Positions 16,977-24,064 of a stretch of 64,000 nt of DNA are shown in pieces. This DNA comes from Haloferax gibbonsii ATCC 33959 (GTDB lineage: Archaea; Halobacteriota; Halobacteria; Halobacteriales; Haloferacaceae). The position numbers were made by a program, and so were the translations under genes. Location of the stretch: positions 533,084 to 597,083 of the forward strand of contig NZ_AOLJ01000011.1 in the NCBI RefSeq assembly GCF_000336775.1, given 5' to 3'. The notes under the pieces are model-generated. The model ran no database searches and was not told where the DNA came from. It saw nothing but the letters and a program-made list of their open reading frames with translations. Each line of letters starts with the position of its first letter. The stretch's first letter is position 1.

Positions 16977-17080
16977 ACCGGGTCGTGGACGCTCACGGCC
17001 GATAAATCGACCGCTCCGCATCGAGTGTCGGCGACGACTCCGGGGGCCGGTCGAACGCGAGTCGACCCGAGCCAATCCAA

Positions 17081-17130
17081 AACCAACCCGAAGCAACCCG
17101 AAGCAACCCGAAGCAACCCGAACCGAACCG
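17081..17130 (+). repeat. 10-bp tandem repeat array
   Basis: Four copies in exact 10-bp register of AASCAACCCG (first AACCAACCCG, then three AAGCAACCCG), followed by AACCGAACCG. It lies in the divergent promoter region between the PUA gene and the DUF7562 gene, 40 bp before the TATA-like element of the latter. The 10-bp period is one DNA turn. Confidence 0.85.
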
Positions 17131-17201
17131 CGTCGGCGTCTGACGCGCGTCAGACTGTGACAGGATAAACTGCTAAGTACGATTGGGTCCACTCCAACGA
17201 T

Positions 17202-17504
17202 ATGTGGCGCTCCCGGACGAACCGGGACCGGAAACGTGTCGTGTGCATCGCATGCGGTGACGCGGTCCTCCGGTCGGCGGCGCGCGAGTACGACAAAGAG
17301 GGGAACCGCTGGGAACGGCACGGCAAGCGGTTCGAACACCTCTGTAAGTCCTGTTATCGGGGGCTCTGTCACCAGCCCCGCGAGGAGCTCGAAGGCCTCC
17401 TCATCGACATCGAAGAACACGGCATCACCAACGAGGAGTTCCTGCTTCGCTACTTCGACGCGGTCAAAGAGCGGTACGAATCTCCCGGCGAGCGCGGCCG
17501 CTGA
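17202..17504 (+). CDS. DUF7562 small zinc-finger protein
   Basis: A 100-residue protein recognised as haloarchaeal DUF7562. Two knuckles, CIACG (residues 15-19) and CKSCYRG (about 48-54), should hold one zinc ion. The C-terminal half (LEGLLIDIEEHGITNEEFLLRYFDAVKERY) is helical. A nucleic-acid or protein binding role is plausible but not shown. A TATA-like CTGCTAAGTACG (17169-17180) lies 27 nt before ATG 17202. Upstream lies the 10-bp repeat array. Confidence 0.8.
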   Translation: MWRSRTNRDRKRVVCIACGDAVLRSAAREYDKEGNRWERHGKRFEHLCKSCYRGLCHQPREELEGLLIDIEEHGITNEEFLLRYFDAVKERYESPGERGR

Positions 17505-17605
17505 GGTCGCTTTCCTTGGCCCGCCGCCGGGGCGCGCGCGAGCGTGCTCACGAGTGACGTCGTTTCCCTCTCGTCGCGGCTCGTGCCCGACACTCATTTC
17601 TCCCT

Positions 17606-17623
17606 GCCCCGTCTAGTCGGGGC
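17606..17623. promoter_or_regulatory. Dyad at the rnr transcription start
   Basis: GCCCCGTCTAGTCGGGGC is an inverted repeat of six bases per arm ending one base before the ATG of the exonuclease gene. A TATA-like CTCATTTCTC lies near 17592-17601, so the dyad covers the expected transcription start. It could be an operator, or a hairpin at the very 5' end of the mRNA. Confidence 0.45.
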
Positions 17624-17624
17624 T

Positions 17625-18944
17625 ATGTCAGACGACGCGCAGGCGTACGCCGGGACCGCCGAAGGGCAAGGACCGGTGGAGATAGACGCCGAACTCGCGC
17701 GACACCTCCAGAACAAGCGCGAGGACCTGTTCGAGGAGTTCGAGATTCGAGACAAGTTCCCGCCGGAAGTCCTCTCGGAGGCGCGTGCGCGCACCGACGG
17801 CGTCCACGAGGAGATCGAAGACGAGTTGGAACACCGCAAGGACCTCCGAGACCTCACGACGTGGACGACAGACCCCGTCGACGCCCAGGACTTCGACGAC
17901 GCCCTGAGCATCCGCGAGAACGAGGAGACGTACACGCTGTGGGTCCACATCGCCGACGTGACCCACTACGTCCACCCCGGTTCGGAGATGTGGGCCGAGG
18001 CCGTCAAGCGCGGCAACACCGTCTACCTCCCCGCCTACACCATCCACATGCTCCCGCCGGCGCTGGCCGAGACGGTCTGTTCTCTCGTCCCCGAGGAGGA
18101 CCGACTCGCCCACACCGTCGAGATGGAGATCAAGAAGGACACGCTCTCGTTCGAGTCTATCGACATCTACAAGTCCGTCATCCACTCCAACGAACGGCTC
18201 ACCTACACGCAGTGTGAAAACCGGCTGGAAGACCCCGACCTCCCCCTCCACGAGGAGAACGCGCTGGTCTTCGACCTCGCCGACCAACTCCACGAACAGC
18301 GCAAGGAAGACGGCTCGCTCGTTCTCAACCCGAGCCGCGACCGCGCCCACACCATCATCGAGGAGTGCATGCTGAAGGCGAACAAGGCCGTCACGCACGA
18401 ACTCATGTGGAACCGCGGCGTCGAGGCGATGTACCGCGTCCACCCGCAACCCACTCCCGACCAGTGGGACAAGGCGCTCCGCGAAATCACCGAACTCGAC
18501 GGCGTGAGCATCCAGTCCACGTCGTGGGACGAGCCCCGGAAGGCCGTCAACGACGCCTTGGAGAGCGCGAACTCCCGCACGCTGAACAAGATTCAGCGCG
18601 CCGTGCTGAAGGTCATGCCCCGCGCGAAGTACATGAACGACCCCTTCGGCGGCCACTACGCGCTCAACTTCGACATCTACGGCCACTTCACCTCGCCCAT
18701 CCGGCGGCTGTCGGACCTCATCAACCACTGGATCGTCCACGAGAACGACGTGCCCGAAGACCTCGTCGAGCTCTGCGACCGCGCCTCCGACCGTCAGAAG
18801 GACGCCGAGACGGCCGAGCGGCTCTACAAGCAGTTCCTCCAAGAAGTCGGCTTGGACCCCTACGCGGTCAACAACCGCGGCATCGTCACCGTCGACGACG
18901 ACGGCGAGGTCATCGACGAAAACGGCCTCCCGCCGCGCGAATAA
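17625..18944 (+). CDS. rnr: RNB-domain exoribonuclease (RNase R/II family)
   Basis: A 439-residue RNase R/II family 3'-5' exoribonuclease. The catalytic signature DPVDAQDFDDALS lies at residues 83-95 with the metal-binding aspartates in place, and the second conserved block (HYALNFDIYGHFTSPIRRLSDL) contains the expected arginines. The protein is essentially the RNB domain alone, with no cold-shock or S1 domains, as is usual for haloarchaeal versions. It degrades RNA in the cytosol. ATG 17625 fits the family and promoter. A direct duplication ataaccgggc covers the stop codon. Confidence 0.9.
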   Translation: MSDDAQAYAGTAEGQGPVEIDAELARHLQNKREDLFEEFEIRDKFPPEVLSEARARTDGVHEEIEDELEHRKDLRDLTTWTTDPVDAQDFDDALSIRENEETYTLWVHIADVTHYVHPGSEMWAEAVKRGNTVYLPAYTIHMLPPALAETVCSLVPEEDRLAHTVEMEIKKDTLSFESIDIYKSVIHSNERLTYTQCENRLEDPDLPLHEENALVFDLADQLHEQRKEDGSLVLNPSRDRAHTIIEECMLKANKAVTHELMWNRGVEAMYRVHPQPTPDQWDKALREITELDGVSIQSTSWDEPRKAVNDALESANSRTLNKIQRAVLKVMPRAKYMNDPFGGHYALNFDIYGHFTSPIRRLSDLINHWIVHENDVPEDLVELCDRASDRQKDAETAERLYKQFLQEVGLDPYAVNNRGIVTVDDDGEVIDENGLPPRE

Positions 18945-19058
18945 CCGGGCATAACCGGGCGGTCGTCCTCGTCGCCCGCGGCCGGGAGACGAACGCGAGA
19001 CCACGGGCTCAGTCAGCGACGTACCGAAGCGACCGAAAGGCGCTCACCGCCGCGGCCC

Positions 19059-19298
19059 TTACTCCTCTTGTTTGTGCGTGAACAGCAGCACGTCGCCGTC
19101 GTGCTGGGTCACACAGAGGTCGAGCATCATGCTCAGTTCGAGACTGTTGTAGTCGTTTTCGCAGACGACCAAGTCGTCGAACGGTTTCTCACAGGCCGGA
19201 CAGGCGATGGAGACGGTGTTCTGGTAGGTGGTGACGCCGCCGCTCGACTCGTAGGGCGTGAGGGACGACCGGAGTTCGTCGAGTTCCTCGTCGTTCAT
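19059..19298 (-). CDS. DUF7385 small protein
   Basis: A 79-residue acidic protein of the haloarchaeal DUF7385 type, with one CPAC knuckle (IACPACEKPFDDLVV) and a further pair of cysteines (CENDYN, DLC) that could complete a metal site. ATG 19298 is chosen over a GTG at 19346: a TATA element (GAATTATACG, about 19322-19332 complement) lies between the two and about 27 nt before the ATG, so the transcript should be leaderless and begin at 19298. Function unknown. Confidence 0.75.
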   Translation of the reverse strand: MNDEELDELRSSLTPYESSGGVTTYQNTVSIACPACEKPFDDLVVCENDYNSLELSMMLDLCVTQHDGDVLLFTHKQEE

Positions 19299-19364
19299 GG
19301 ACGTGTTGTGCGCGCGGCGTGCGTATAATTCTTCACGGTCGGACACCGGTTACGGTCTGACGAC

Positions 19365-19739
19365 TCACGAGTGCCCGGCGTCGTCCAACCCGCAGGCCCA
19401 CCGGAAGTGCGGGTGAACCCACGACAGCCCCGCGGCGTTGGCTTCGACCCACGACGACGGGTCGCTCAGCCGACGCGACAGCACCGTCGCGCGCTCCTCG
19501 TGAGTTCCCTCCCGGTCGAACGGTATCAGTTCGAGCGTCCGCGACGCGGGATTGAAAAAGACCGCCCGCTCGGTGTCCTCGTCGAGTCCGACCAGCCGCG
19601 AGCCGTTGGCGTCCTTCTGGAGGAGCGCCTGCGCCATGCGGTGTTGGTGGACTCCCCGGCGCGTCTCGCGGAGCTTCGAGACGATGGCTCGAAAGAGGGC
19701 CGTCGGGTCCGACGGGGGTTCGCCTCGTCGTGTTTCCAT
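19365..19739 (-). CDS. Uncharacterised haloarchaeal protein
   Basis: A 124-residue protein that I do not recognise. It has a basic N-terminal half with helices (ALFRAIVSKLRETRRGVHQHRMAQALLQ) and a C-terminal half with a tryptophan-rich patch (SSWVEANAAGLSWVHPHFRW). No cysteine pairs, signal or membrane segment. Codon use and third-position GC look genuine. A TATA-like CTCTTACCG lies about 27 nt before ATG 19739. It precedes the DUF7385 gene in the same direction, but that gene appears to have its own promoter. Confidence 0.6.
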   Translation of the reverse strand: METRRGEPPSDPTALFRAIVSKLRETRRGVHQHRMAQALLQKDANGSRLVGLDEDTERAVFFNPASRTLELIPFDREGTHEERATVLSRRLSDPSSWVEANAAGLSWVHPHFRWACGLDDAGHS

Positions 19740-19879
19740 ACCGACGCCCTCGGAGCGAGACGGTAAGAGAGTCCGCCATGAGCGGAGTGAAAGTGTCGGG
19801 TTCGGCGGAAGTGAAGGCGTGTCAGCGAGCCAAGCTCGACGACCGAGTCACGTTGGGTGGCGTCGCGAAAATGGGAGCG

Positions 19880-19925
19880 GACTCGCGGGGTCCCCACGAA
19901 CGAAGCGAGTGGGGGCAAGCGAGTC
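19880..19925. repeat. Palindrome 1 beside tRNA-Ala
   Basis: Arms GACTCGCGGGGTCCCCAC (19880-19897) and GTGGGGGCAAGCGAGTC (19909-19925) pair with a few mismatches around the spacer GAACGAAGCGA. The left arm begins with 11 bases identical to the complement of the tRNA-Ala 3' end. Confidence 0.7.
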
Positions 19926-19959
19926 TATTGACTGACGGAACGAAGTGACGGAAGGAAAT

Positions 19960-20028
19960 GGACTCGCGGGGATATTGAACTCACTCGCAACGCTCCGCGT
20001 TGCTCGCTGCTCAAATCCCCGCTCGAAC
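19960..20028. repeat. Palindrome 2 beside tRNA-Ala
   Basis: Outer arms GCGGGGAT (19966-19973) and ATCCCCGC (20015-20022); inner arms GCAACGC and GCGTTGC around TCC (19987-20003). The left arm (from 19959) copies about 20 bases of the tRNA-Ala 3' end with one extra base, including the T-loop, and the right arm is an inverted, more decayed copy (CTCAAATCCCCGC). Confidence 0.75.
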
Positions 20029-20041
20029 AGGCACGATTACA

Positions 20042-20104
20042 CTCGACACCGACGTGACTCGCAGGGCTCCTGACGGAGCCACTGCTCGAAGGCGTGGTGT
20101 CGAG
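20042..20104. repeat. Palindrome 3 beside tRNA-Ala
   Basis: Outer arms CTCGACACC (20042-20050) and GGTGTCGAG (20096-20104) are perfect; the inner part GCAGGGCTCC/GGAGCCACTGC also pairs. It starts ten bases downstream of the tRNA 3' end on the transcribed strand, so it would be in any 3' trailer. Confidence 0.75.
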
Positions 20105-20113
20105 AGAAAGTAG

Positions 20114-20185
20114 TGGACTCGCGGGGATTTGAACCCCGGGCCTCTTCCTTGCGAAGGAAGCGATCTGCCACTGATCTACGAGCCC
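20114..20185 (-). tRNA. tRNA-Ala (anticodon CGC)
   Basis: A 72-nt cloverleaf on the minus strand: acceptor GGGCTCG paired with CGAGTCC (one G-T pair), D arm GATC/GATC, anticodon stem CTTCC/GGAAG with loop TTCGCAA, so anticodon CGC reading GCG, and T arm CGGGG-TTCAAAT-CCCCG. Discriminator A; CCA is not encoded. No intron. It lies between the palindrome region and the EF-1A/S10 operon and has its own promoter. Confidence 0.95.
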
Positions 20186-20208
20186 TCATTCCCACGGAGT
20201 CGTGGGAT

Positions 20209-20221
20209 ACACTTATACCCT
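20209..20221 (-). promoter_or_regulatory. tRNA-Ala promoter
   Basis: Read leftwards, GGGTATAAGTG is a strong TATA element centred about 30 nt before the first base of the tRNA. A small inverted repeat (CCCACGGAGTCGTGGG) lies between it and the tRNA start. Confidence 0.75.
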
Positions 20222-20340
20222 ATGTTTTGTCCGCGGTCGGGCATGCGATAGCATCCCGTTCCGTCGGGTGATTCTACGGGCGTCTGCTCGCGTGTCGAAC
20301 GGAAGTGAGATGACACGCGCCTTAGCGCTGAAAGTCAGCT

Positions 20341-20402
20341 CGGAGGCAGAGTCCTCCGGACGCGCGCCTCGACAACCGCGAGTGTGACGGGCGGGCCGTC
20401 AC
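20341..20402 (-). terminator. Two hairpins downstream of rps10
   Basis: GTGACGG/CCGTCAC with a five-base loop (20384-20402) and CGGAGG/CCTCCG with a six-base loop (20341-20358) follow the rps10 stop codon at 20438. They probably mark the 3' end of the tef1a-rps10 mRNA. The U-tracts beyond them are short, so this is hairpin-based inference. Confidence 0.45.
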
Positions 20403-20437
20403 GAACGGGCGATCCGGGAGTCCGGACAGCGCCGTCG

Positions 20438-20746
20438 TTAGTCTTCGAGGACGATCTCGATGCTGACGTCGTTCGGAACCTGAACGCGCATCAGCTGGCG
20501 CAGAGCGCGTTCGTCAGCGTCGAGGTCGATGAGACGCTTGTGGACGCGCATCTCCCAGTGCTCCCACGTCGCCGTCCCCTCGCCGTCAGGCGATTTGCGG
20601 GCGGGGACTTCGAGCGTCTTCGTGGGCAGCGGGATCGGCCCGCTGAGGTTGACGCCCGTCTTGTTCGCGATCTCGCGGACGTCGTCGCAGATATCGTCGA
20701 GGTCTTCCGGACTCGTGCCGGCGAGCCGAACGCGTGCCTGTTGCAT
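20438..20746 (-). CDS. rps10: 30S ribosomal protein S10
   Basis: Ribosomal protein uS10, 102 residues, part of the head of the small subunit. The N-terminus [20 protein letters not shown] and the loop [18 protein letters not shown] are typical of archaeal S10, and the C-terminus ends in VSIEIVLED. It starts two bases after the tef1a stop codon, so the two genes form one translationally linked operon, the standard archaeal arrangement. Confidence 0.97.
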   Translation of the reverse strand: MQQARVRLAGTSPEDLDDICDDVREIANKTGVNLSGPIPLPTKTLEVPARKSPDGEGTATWEHWEMRVHKRLIDLDADERALRQLMRVQVPNDVSIEIVLED

Positions 20747-20748
20747 CG

Positions 20749-22014
20749 TTATCGCTCGTTGACTTCGAGCACTTTGCCGGCCGCGATGGTCTGACCCATG
20801 TCACGGACAGCGAAGCTGCCGAGCTCCGGAATCTCGGAGGACGGCTCGATGCTGAGCGGCTTCTGCGGACGGACGGTCACGATGGCGGCGTCGCCGGACT
20901 TGATGAAGTCCGGGTTCTCCTCAGCAACCTCGCCCGACGCGGGGTCGAGCTTCTGGTCGATCGACTCGATGGTACACGCGACCTGCGCCGTGTGGGCGTG
21001 GAAGACCGGCGTGTAGCCAGCGGTGATGACCGAGGGGTGCTGCATGACGACGACCTGCGCCTTGAACGTCTCGGCGACCTTCGGCGGGTCGTCAGCCGGG
21101 CCACAGACGTCGCCGCGGCGGATGTCGTCCTTGCCGACGCCACGAACGTTGAAACCAACGTTGTCGCCAGGTCCGGCCTGGTCGACTTCCTCGTGGTGCA
21201 TCTCGACGGTCTTGACCTCGCCGCCGACGTCAGAGGGCTGGAAGCTCACGTTGTCGCCGGGGTTGAGGGTACCCGTCTCGATACGGCCGACCGGGACCGT
21301 ACCGATGCCGGAGATGGTGTAGACGTCCTGGATGGGCAGGCGCAGCGGCGCGTCCGTCGGCGGCTGCGGTGCCGGCAGGTTGTTGAGCGCTTCGAGGAGG
21401 ATGTCGCCGTCGTACCACGACGTGTTGTCGGAGCGCTCGGCGATGTTGTCGCCCTCGAAGGCCGAAATCGGGACGTAGGTCGCGTCGTCGGAGTTGAAGC
21501 GGACCTGCTTGAGGAGCTTGTTGACCTGCTCCTTGACGTCCTTGTACTTGTCTTCGCTGTAGTCGACGACGTCCATCTTGTTGACCGCGATGATGAGTTC
21601 GCCGATGCCCAGGGTGCGGGCGAGGAAGACGTGCTCGCGGGTCTGAGGCGCGACACCGTCGTCGGCGGCGACGACGAGGACCGCGTTGTCAGCCTGCGAG
21701 GCACCGGTGATCATGTTCTTGACGAAGTCGCGGTGGCCAGGACAGTCGACGATGGTGAAGTAGAACTCGTCCGTGTCGAACTCCTGGTGGGCGATGTCGA
21801 TGGTGACACCGCGCTCGCGCTCTTCGGCGAGGTTGTCCATGACGTAGGCGAATTCGAATCCGCCCTTGCCCTTCTCCTCGGCTTCCTCTCGGTGCTGCTC
21901 GATGACGTGCTCCGGGACGGAGCCGGTCTCGAACAGGAGTCGGCCGACGAGCGTACTCTTACCGTGGTCGACGTGGCCGATGATGGCCAGATTCTGGTGG
22001 GGTTTGTCGCTCAT
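20749..22014 (-). CDS. tef1a: Translation elongation factor EF-1 alpha
   Basis: aEF1A, 421 residues, the GTPase that brings aminoacyl-tRNA to the ribosome. G1 GHVDHGKST lies near residue 13-21, G3 DCPGH and G4 NKMD follow, then two beta-barrel domains. ATG 22014 begins the conserved MSDKPHQNL; an upstream ATG (22026) would add four residues. The promoter appears to lie near 22066-22076 (TTTTAGGGG leftwards), leaving a short leader. Followed directly by rps10. Confidence 0.98.
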   Translation of the reverse strand: MSDKPHQNLAIIGHVDHGKSTLVGRLLFETGSVPEHVIEQHREEAEEKGKGGFEFAYVMDNLAEERERGVTIDIAHQEFDTDEFYFTIVDCPGHRDFVKNMITGASQADNAVLVVAADDGVAPQTREHVFLARTLGIGELIIAVNKMDVVDYSEDKYKDVKEQVNKLLKQVRFNSDDATYVPISAFEGDNIAERSDNTSWYDGDILLEALNNLPAPQPPTDAPLRLPIQDVYTISGIGTVPVGRIETGTLNPGDNVSFQPSDVGGEVKTVEMHHEEVDQAGPGDNVGFNVRGVGKDDIRRGDVCGPADDPPKVAETFKAQVVVMQHPSVITAGYTPVFHAHTAQVACTIESIDQKLDPASGEVAEENPDFIKSGDAAIVTVRPQKPLSIEPSSEIPELGSFAVRDMGQTIAAGKVLEVNER

Positions 22015-22204
22015 TGGTGTGTTCACGCGCTAAGGCGCTCTGTGGGGAATGTTTTTGCTGAAACCCCTAAAACGATTTCGATACGCGCTACGGGCCGTCT
22101 AACCGCCGTACTGCGATTTGCGGAACCATACCATGGTCCCGGAAACGGCGTGTCCGGTGGATACCGACAGTCGAAAGAAACAGGGGTACGGGCCGCCTGT
22201 GCCG

Positions 22205-23158
22205 CTATTCGAGGCGTGAAACGTCGGACAGGACGGCGGTCGCCGTCTCGGGACCGCCCGCTCCGCGGCCGCTGATATTCAGTTGACCCGCGTGTTTGGT
22301 CTCCAACTGGACGATGTTCTGCGTGCCCGTGACCGACAGCGCGGAGCCCTGTGGAATCAGCCGCGGAGCGACGCGGACCCCGTCGGCCGTCGCCTCGCCG
22401 ATGAGGCGGACCGTCCGACCGTCCTCGGCGGCGAGGTCGAGCGCCGTTCCCGGCACGTTGCGGATGCCCTCGACCTCGGCGTCGTCGAGCGCGTACTCGG
22501 TCTCGCCGTCGGAGAGGACGTTCGCGAGGATGACGAACTTCAGCGCGGCGTCGATGCCGTCGACGTCGAACGTCGGGTCCGCCTCGGCGACGCCGAGGTC
22601 CTGGGCCTCCGCGAGCACGTGCTCGTAGTCGAGCCCCTCGGCGGCCATCCGCGAGAGGATGAAGTTCGCCGTCCCGTTCAGCACGCCGCGAGCGGCGGTC
22701 ACGTGGGGCGCACCGAGGTCCGAGATGGTCGAGAGGACGGGAATCGCGCCGCCGACGGCGGCCTCGAACTGGACGGTCCCCTCGCTTTCGGCTTCGAGCG
22801 CGCGCAGGTCGGCGTAGCGTTCCGCGACCGGACCCTTGTTCGCGAGCACGACGTGGCGGTCGTCCGCCAGCGCCCGCTCGACGTGCGAAAAGCCGGGCTC
22901 GGCGTCACCGAGCGTCGTCGGCGTCGCCTCCACCAACACGTCGTAGTCGGCGTCGAACACCGCCTCGGGGGCCGCCTCGCCGACCACGCCGTCGCGTTCC
23001 TTTCGGTCGTGGACCGCGCTCGGGTCGAGTCCGGCGGGGTCGACCGCGGAGGAAGACGAGTCCGCGAACGCGACGACGTCGTGACCGTAGTCGCCCGCGA
23101 GATCGAGAACCGAGCCGCCGACCGCGCCCGCGCCGAGCACGGCGAGTCTGAGGCTCAT
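22205..23158 (-). CDS. hom: Homoserine dehydrogenase
   Basis: NAD(P)-dependent homoserine dehydrogenase, 317 residues, making homoserine from aspartate semialdehyde for threonine and methionine. The dinucleotide fold opens with LGAGAVGGSVL, the catalytic region contains LANKGPVAERY, and the substrate-binding part includes GVLNGTANFILSRM. No C-terminal ACT domain is fused; instead, a separate ACT protein gene overlaps its start by four bases (ATGA), so the regulatory module appears to be supplied in trans. Confidence 0.93.
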   Translation of the reverse strand: MSLRLAVLGAGAVGGSVLDLAGDYGHDVVAFADSSSSAVDPAGLDPSAVHDRKERDGVVGEAAPEAVFDADYDVLVEATPTTLGDAEPGFSHVERALADDRHVVLANKGPVAERYADLRALEAESEGTVQFEAAVGGAIPVLSTISDLGAPHVTAARGVLNGTANFILSRMAAEGLDYEHVLAEAQDLGVAEADPTFDVDGIDAALKFVILANVLSDGETEYALDDAEVEGIRNVPGTALDLAAEDGRTVRLIGEATADGVRVAPRLIPQGSALSVTGTQNIVQLETKHAGQLNISGRGAGGPETATAVLSDVSRLE

Positions 23159-23724
23159 TGGGACCCCTCCGCGAGCGGTTCGACGACGTGCAGTCCCTTC
23201 TCGGCGGCGAGGTCGCGAACGACCGACAGCGTCTCGTCGACGCGGCCGGAGCGGACCGCGAGTCGGAGTCGGGCGCTCGACGCCTCGTCGGTCCCCTCGC
23301 GGGCGGACAGCGACAGGTCCTGCAGGGTCGCGTCCGCCGAGGACTCGATGCGGTGGAGCGTGTCCGAGAGGTCGGAATCGACGATGTCGCCGACGAGGAT
23401 GACCATTACCTCCTCACCGAAGTGCTCCGCGCCGGCGCGGATGACGTTGACGCCGGCCTCGCGGAGCGCCTCGACGATTCGCTCGAAGCGGTCGGGCGGG
23501 CATTCGAGGTCGACCTCCACGGGGATGTGCCCCCGGGGAGTCAGACTCCCGCGTTCGTGGAAGATGGAAAGCAGGTTACCGCCGTTGTCGGAGATGGGCT
23601 TGAGCGCGGCTAAAAGCTGTCCGGGCTCGTCGACGAGTTCGAGCCGAATCGTGTGCGGTTTCGGCATCTCGCCGCTCCCGTCGGTCTCGGCGTCGCTCCC
23701 GCCGTCGAGGTCCTGTGCGCTCAT
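23155..23724 (-). CDS. ACT-domain protein, likely regulator of homoserine dehydrogenase
   Basis: A 189-residue protein with an ACT domain near residues 22-95 (RLELVDEPGQLLAALKPISDNGGNLLSIF) and a second ACT-like half after residue 100. ACT domains bind amino acids. It overlaps hom by four bases, so it is probably the amino-acid-sensing partner of that enzyme, sensing threonine or methionine; this is inference from context. A palindromic TATA-like element (GGCTTATACC) lies about 130 nt upstream, which would give a leader of about 100 nt, long for a haloarchaeon. Confidence 0.8.
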   Translation of the reverse strand: MSAQDLDGGSDAETDGSGEMPKPHTIRLELVDEPGQLLAALKPISDNGGNLLSIFHERGSLTPRGHIPVEVDLECPPDRFERIVEALREAGVNVIRAGAEHFGEEVMVILVGDIVDSDLSDTLHRIESSADATLQDLSLSAREGTDEASSARLRLAVRSGRVDETLSVVRDLAAEKGLHVVEPLAEGSQ

Positions 23725-24064
23725 CGCCCCACCCCCGTGGGCCGTCCCGACGCTGTTGTCCGCGACGCGCGGTTCGGTCGTGGTTTCGCGTCGTCGCGCC
23801 AGGAGTCGAGAGACGTACCCTTACGCATACGTATCCGTGATTCGGCCACGTGGTATAAGCCTTCGCAGCCGACACGGTTTGCCGACGTCGACAGCGTGCT
23901 GGCATGTGTCACGGAGAGGTCGACCGCGACAGAGCGCTCGAAGACGGTCTCGGCCACCGGGAGACGACGCGGGAAGGCCGTCGGACGCGGCACGGTGGCG
24001 GGCCGACGGACCGGGGCCATCGCTGCCCGGGTGAAAAAACGAAAGAAGGCGCGAAGGTTCGCGC
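23725..24064. other. Gene-free region between aef2 and the ACT/hom operon
   Basis: These 340 bases have no supported gene. They contain the aef2 terminator at the right end, a TATA-like GTATAAGCC (palindromic, near 23850-23860) and the near-palindrome CGCATACGTATCCG (23824-23837) between that element and the ACT gene. The left 100-130 bases may be an untranslated leader of the ACT-hom mRNA. Confidence 0.5.
24033..24064 (-). terminator. Intrinsic-type terminator of aef2
   Basis: Directly after the stop codon the transcribed strand reads GCGCGAA-CC-TTCGCGC, a perfect seven-base stem, then a T-rich run ending in TTTTTTCAC. This is a textbook hairpin plus U-tract. Confidence 0.75.

Larger units (their letters stand above)
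19740..20113. other. Gene-free region of tRNA-Ala-derived palindromes
   Basis: No coding frame is supported over these 374 bases. The right-hand two thirds consist of three back-to-back inverted repeats, each carrying a copy of the tRNA-Ala 3' end (GACTCGCGGGG or GACTCGCAGGG at 19880, 19961 and 20056; the tRNA itself has it at 20116). The left part holds the promoter of the 124-residue protein gene. Confidence 0.7.

Noticed and set aside
17081-17130. CRISPR array
   Set aside because: The repeat unit is 10 bp with no spacers; no cas genes are present in the window.
19059-19346. Upstream GTG 19346 as start of the DUF7385 gene
   Set aside because: The TATA element lies downstream of it, so it would not be in the mRNA.
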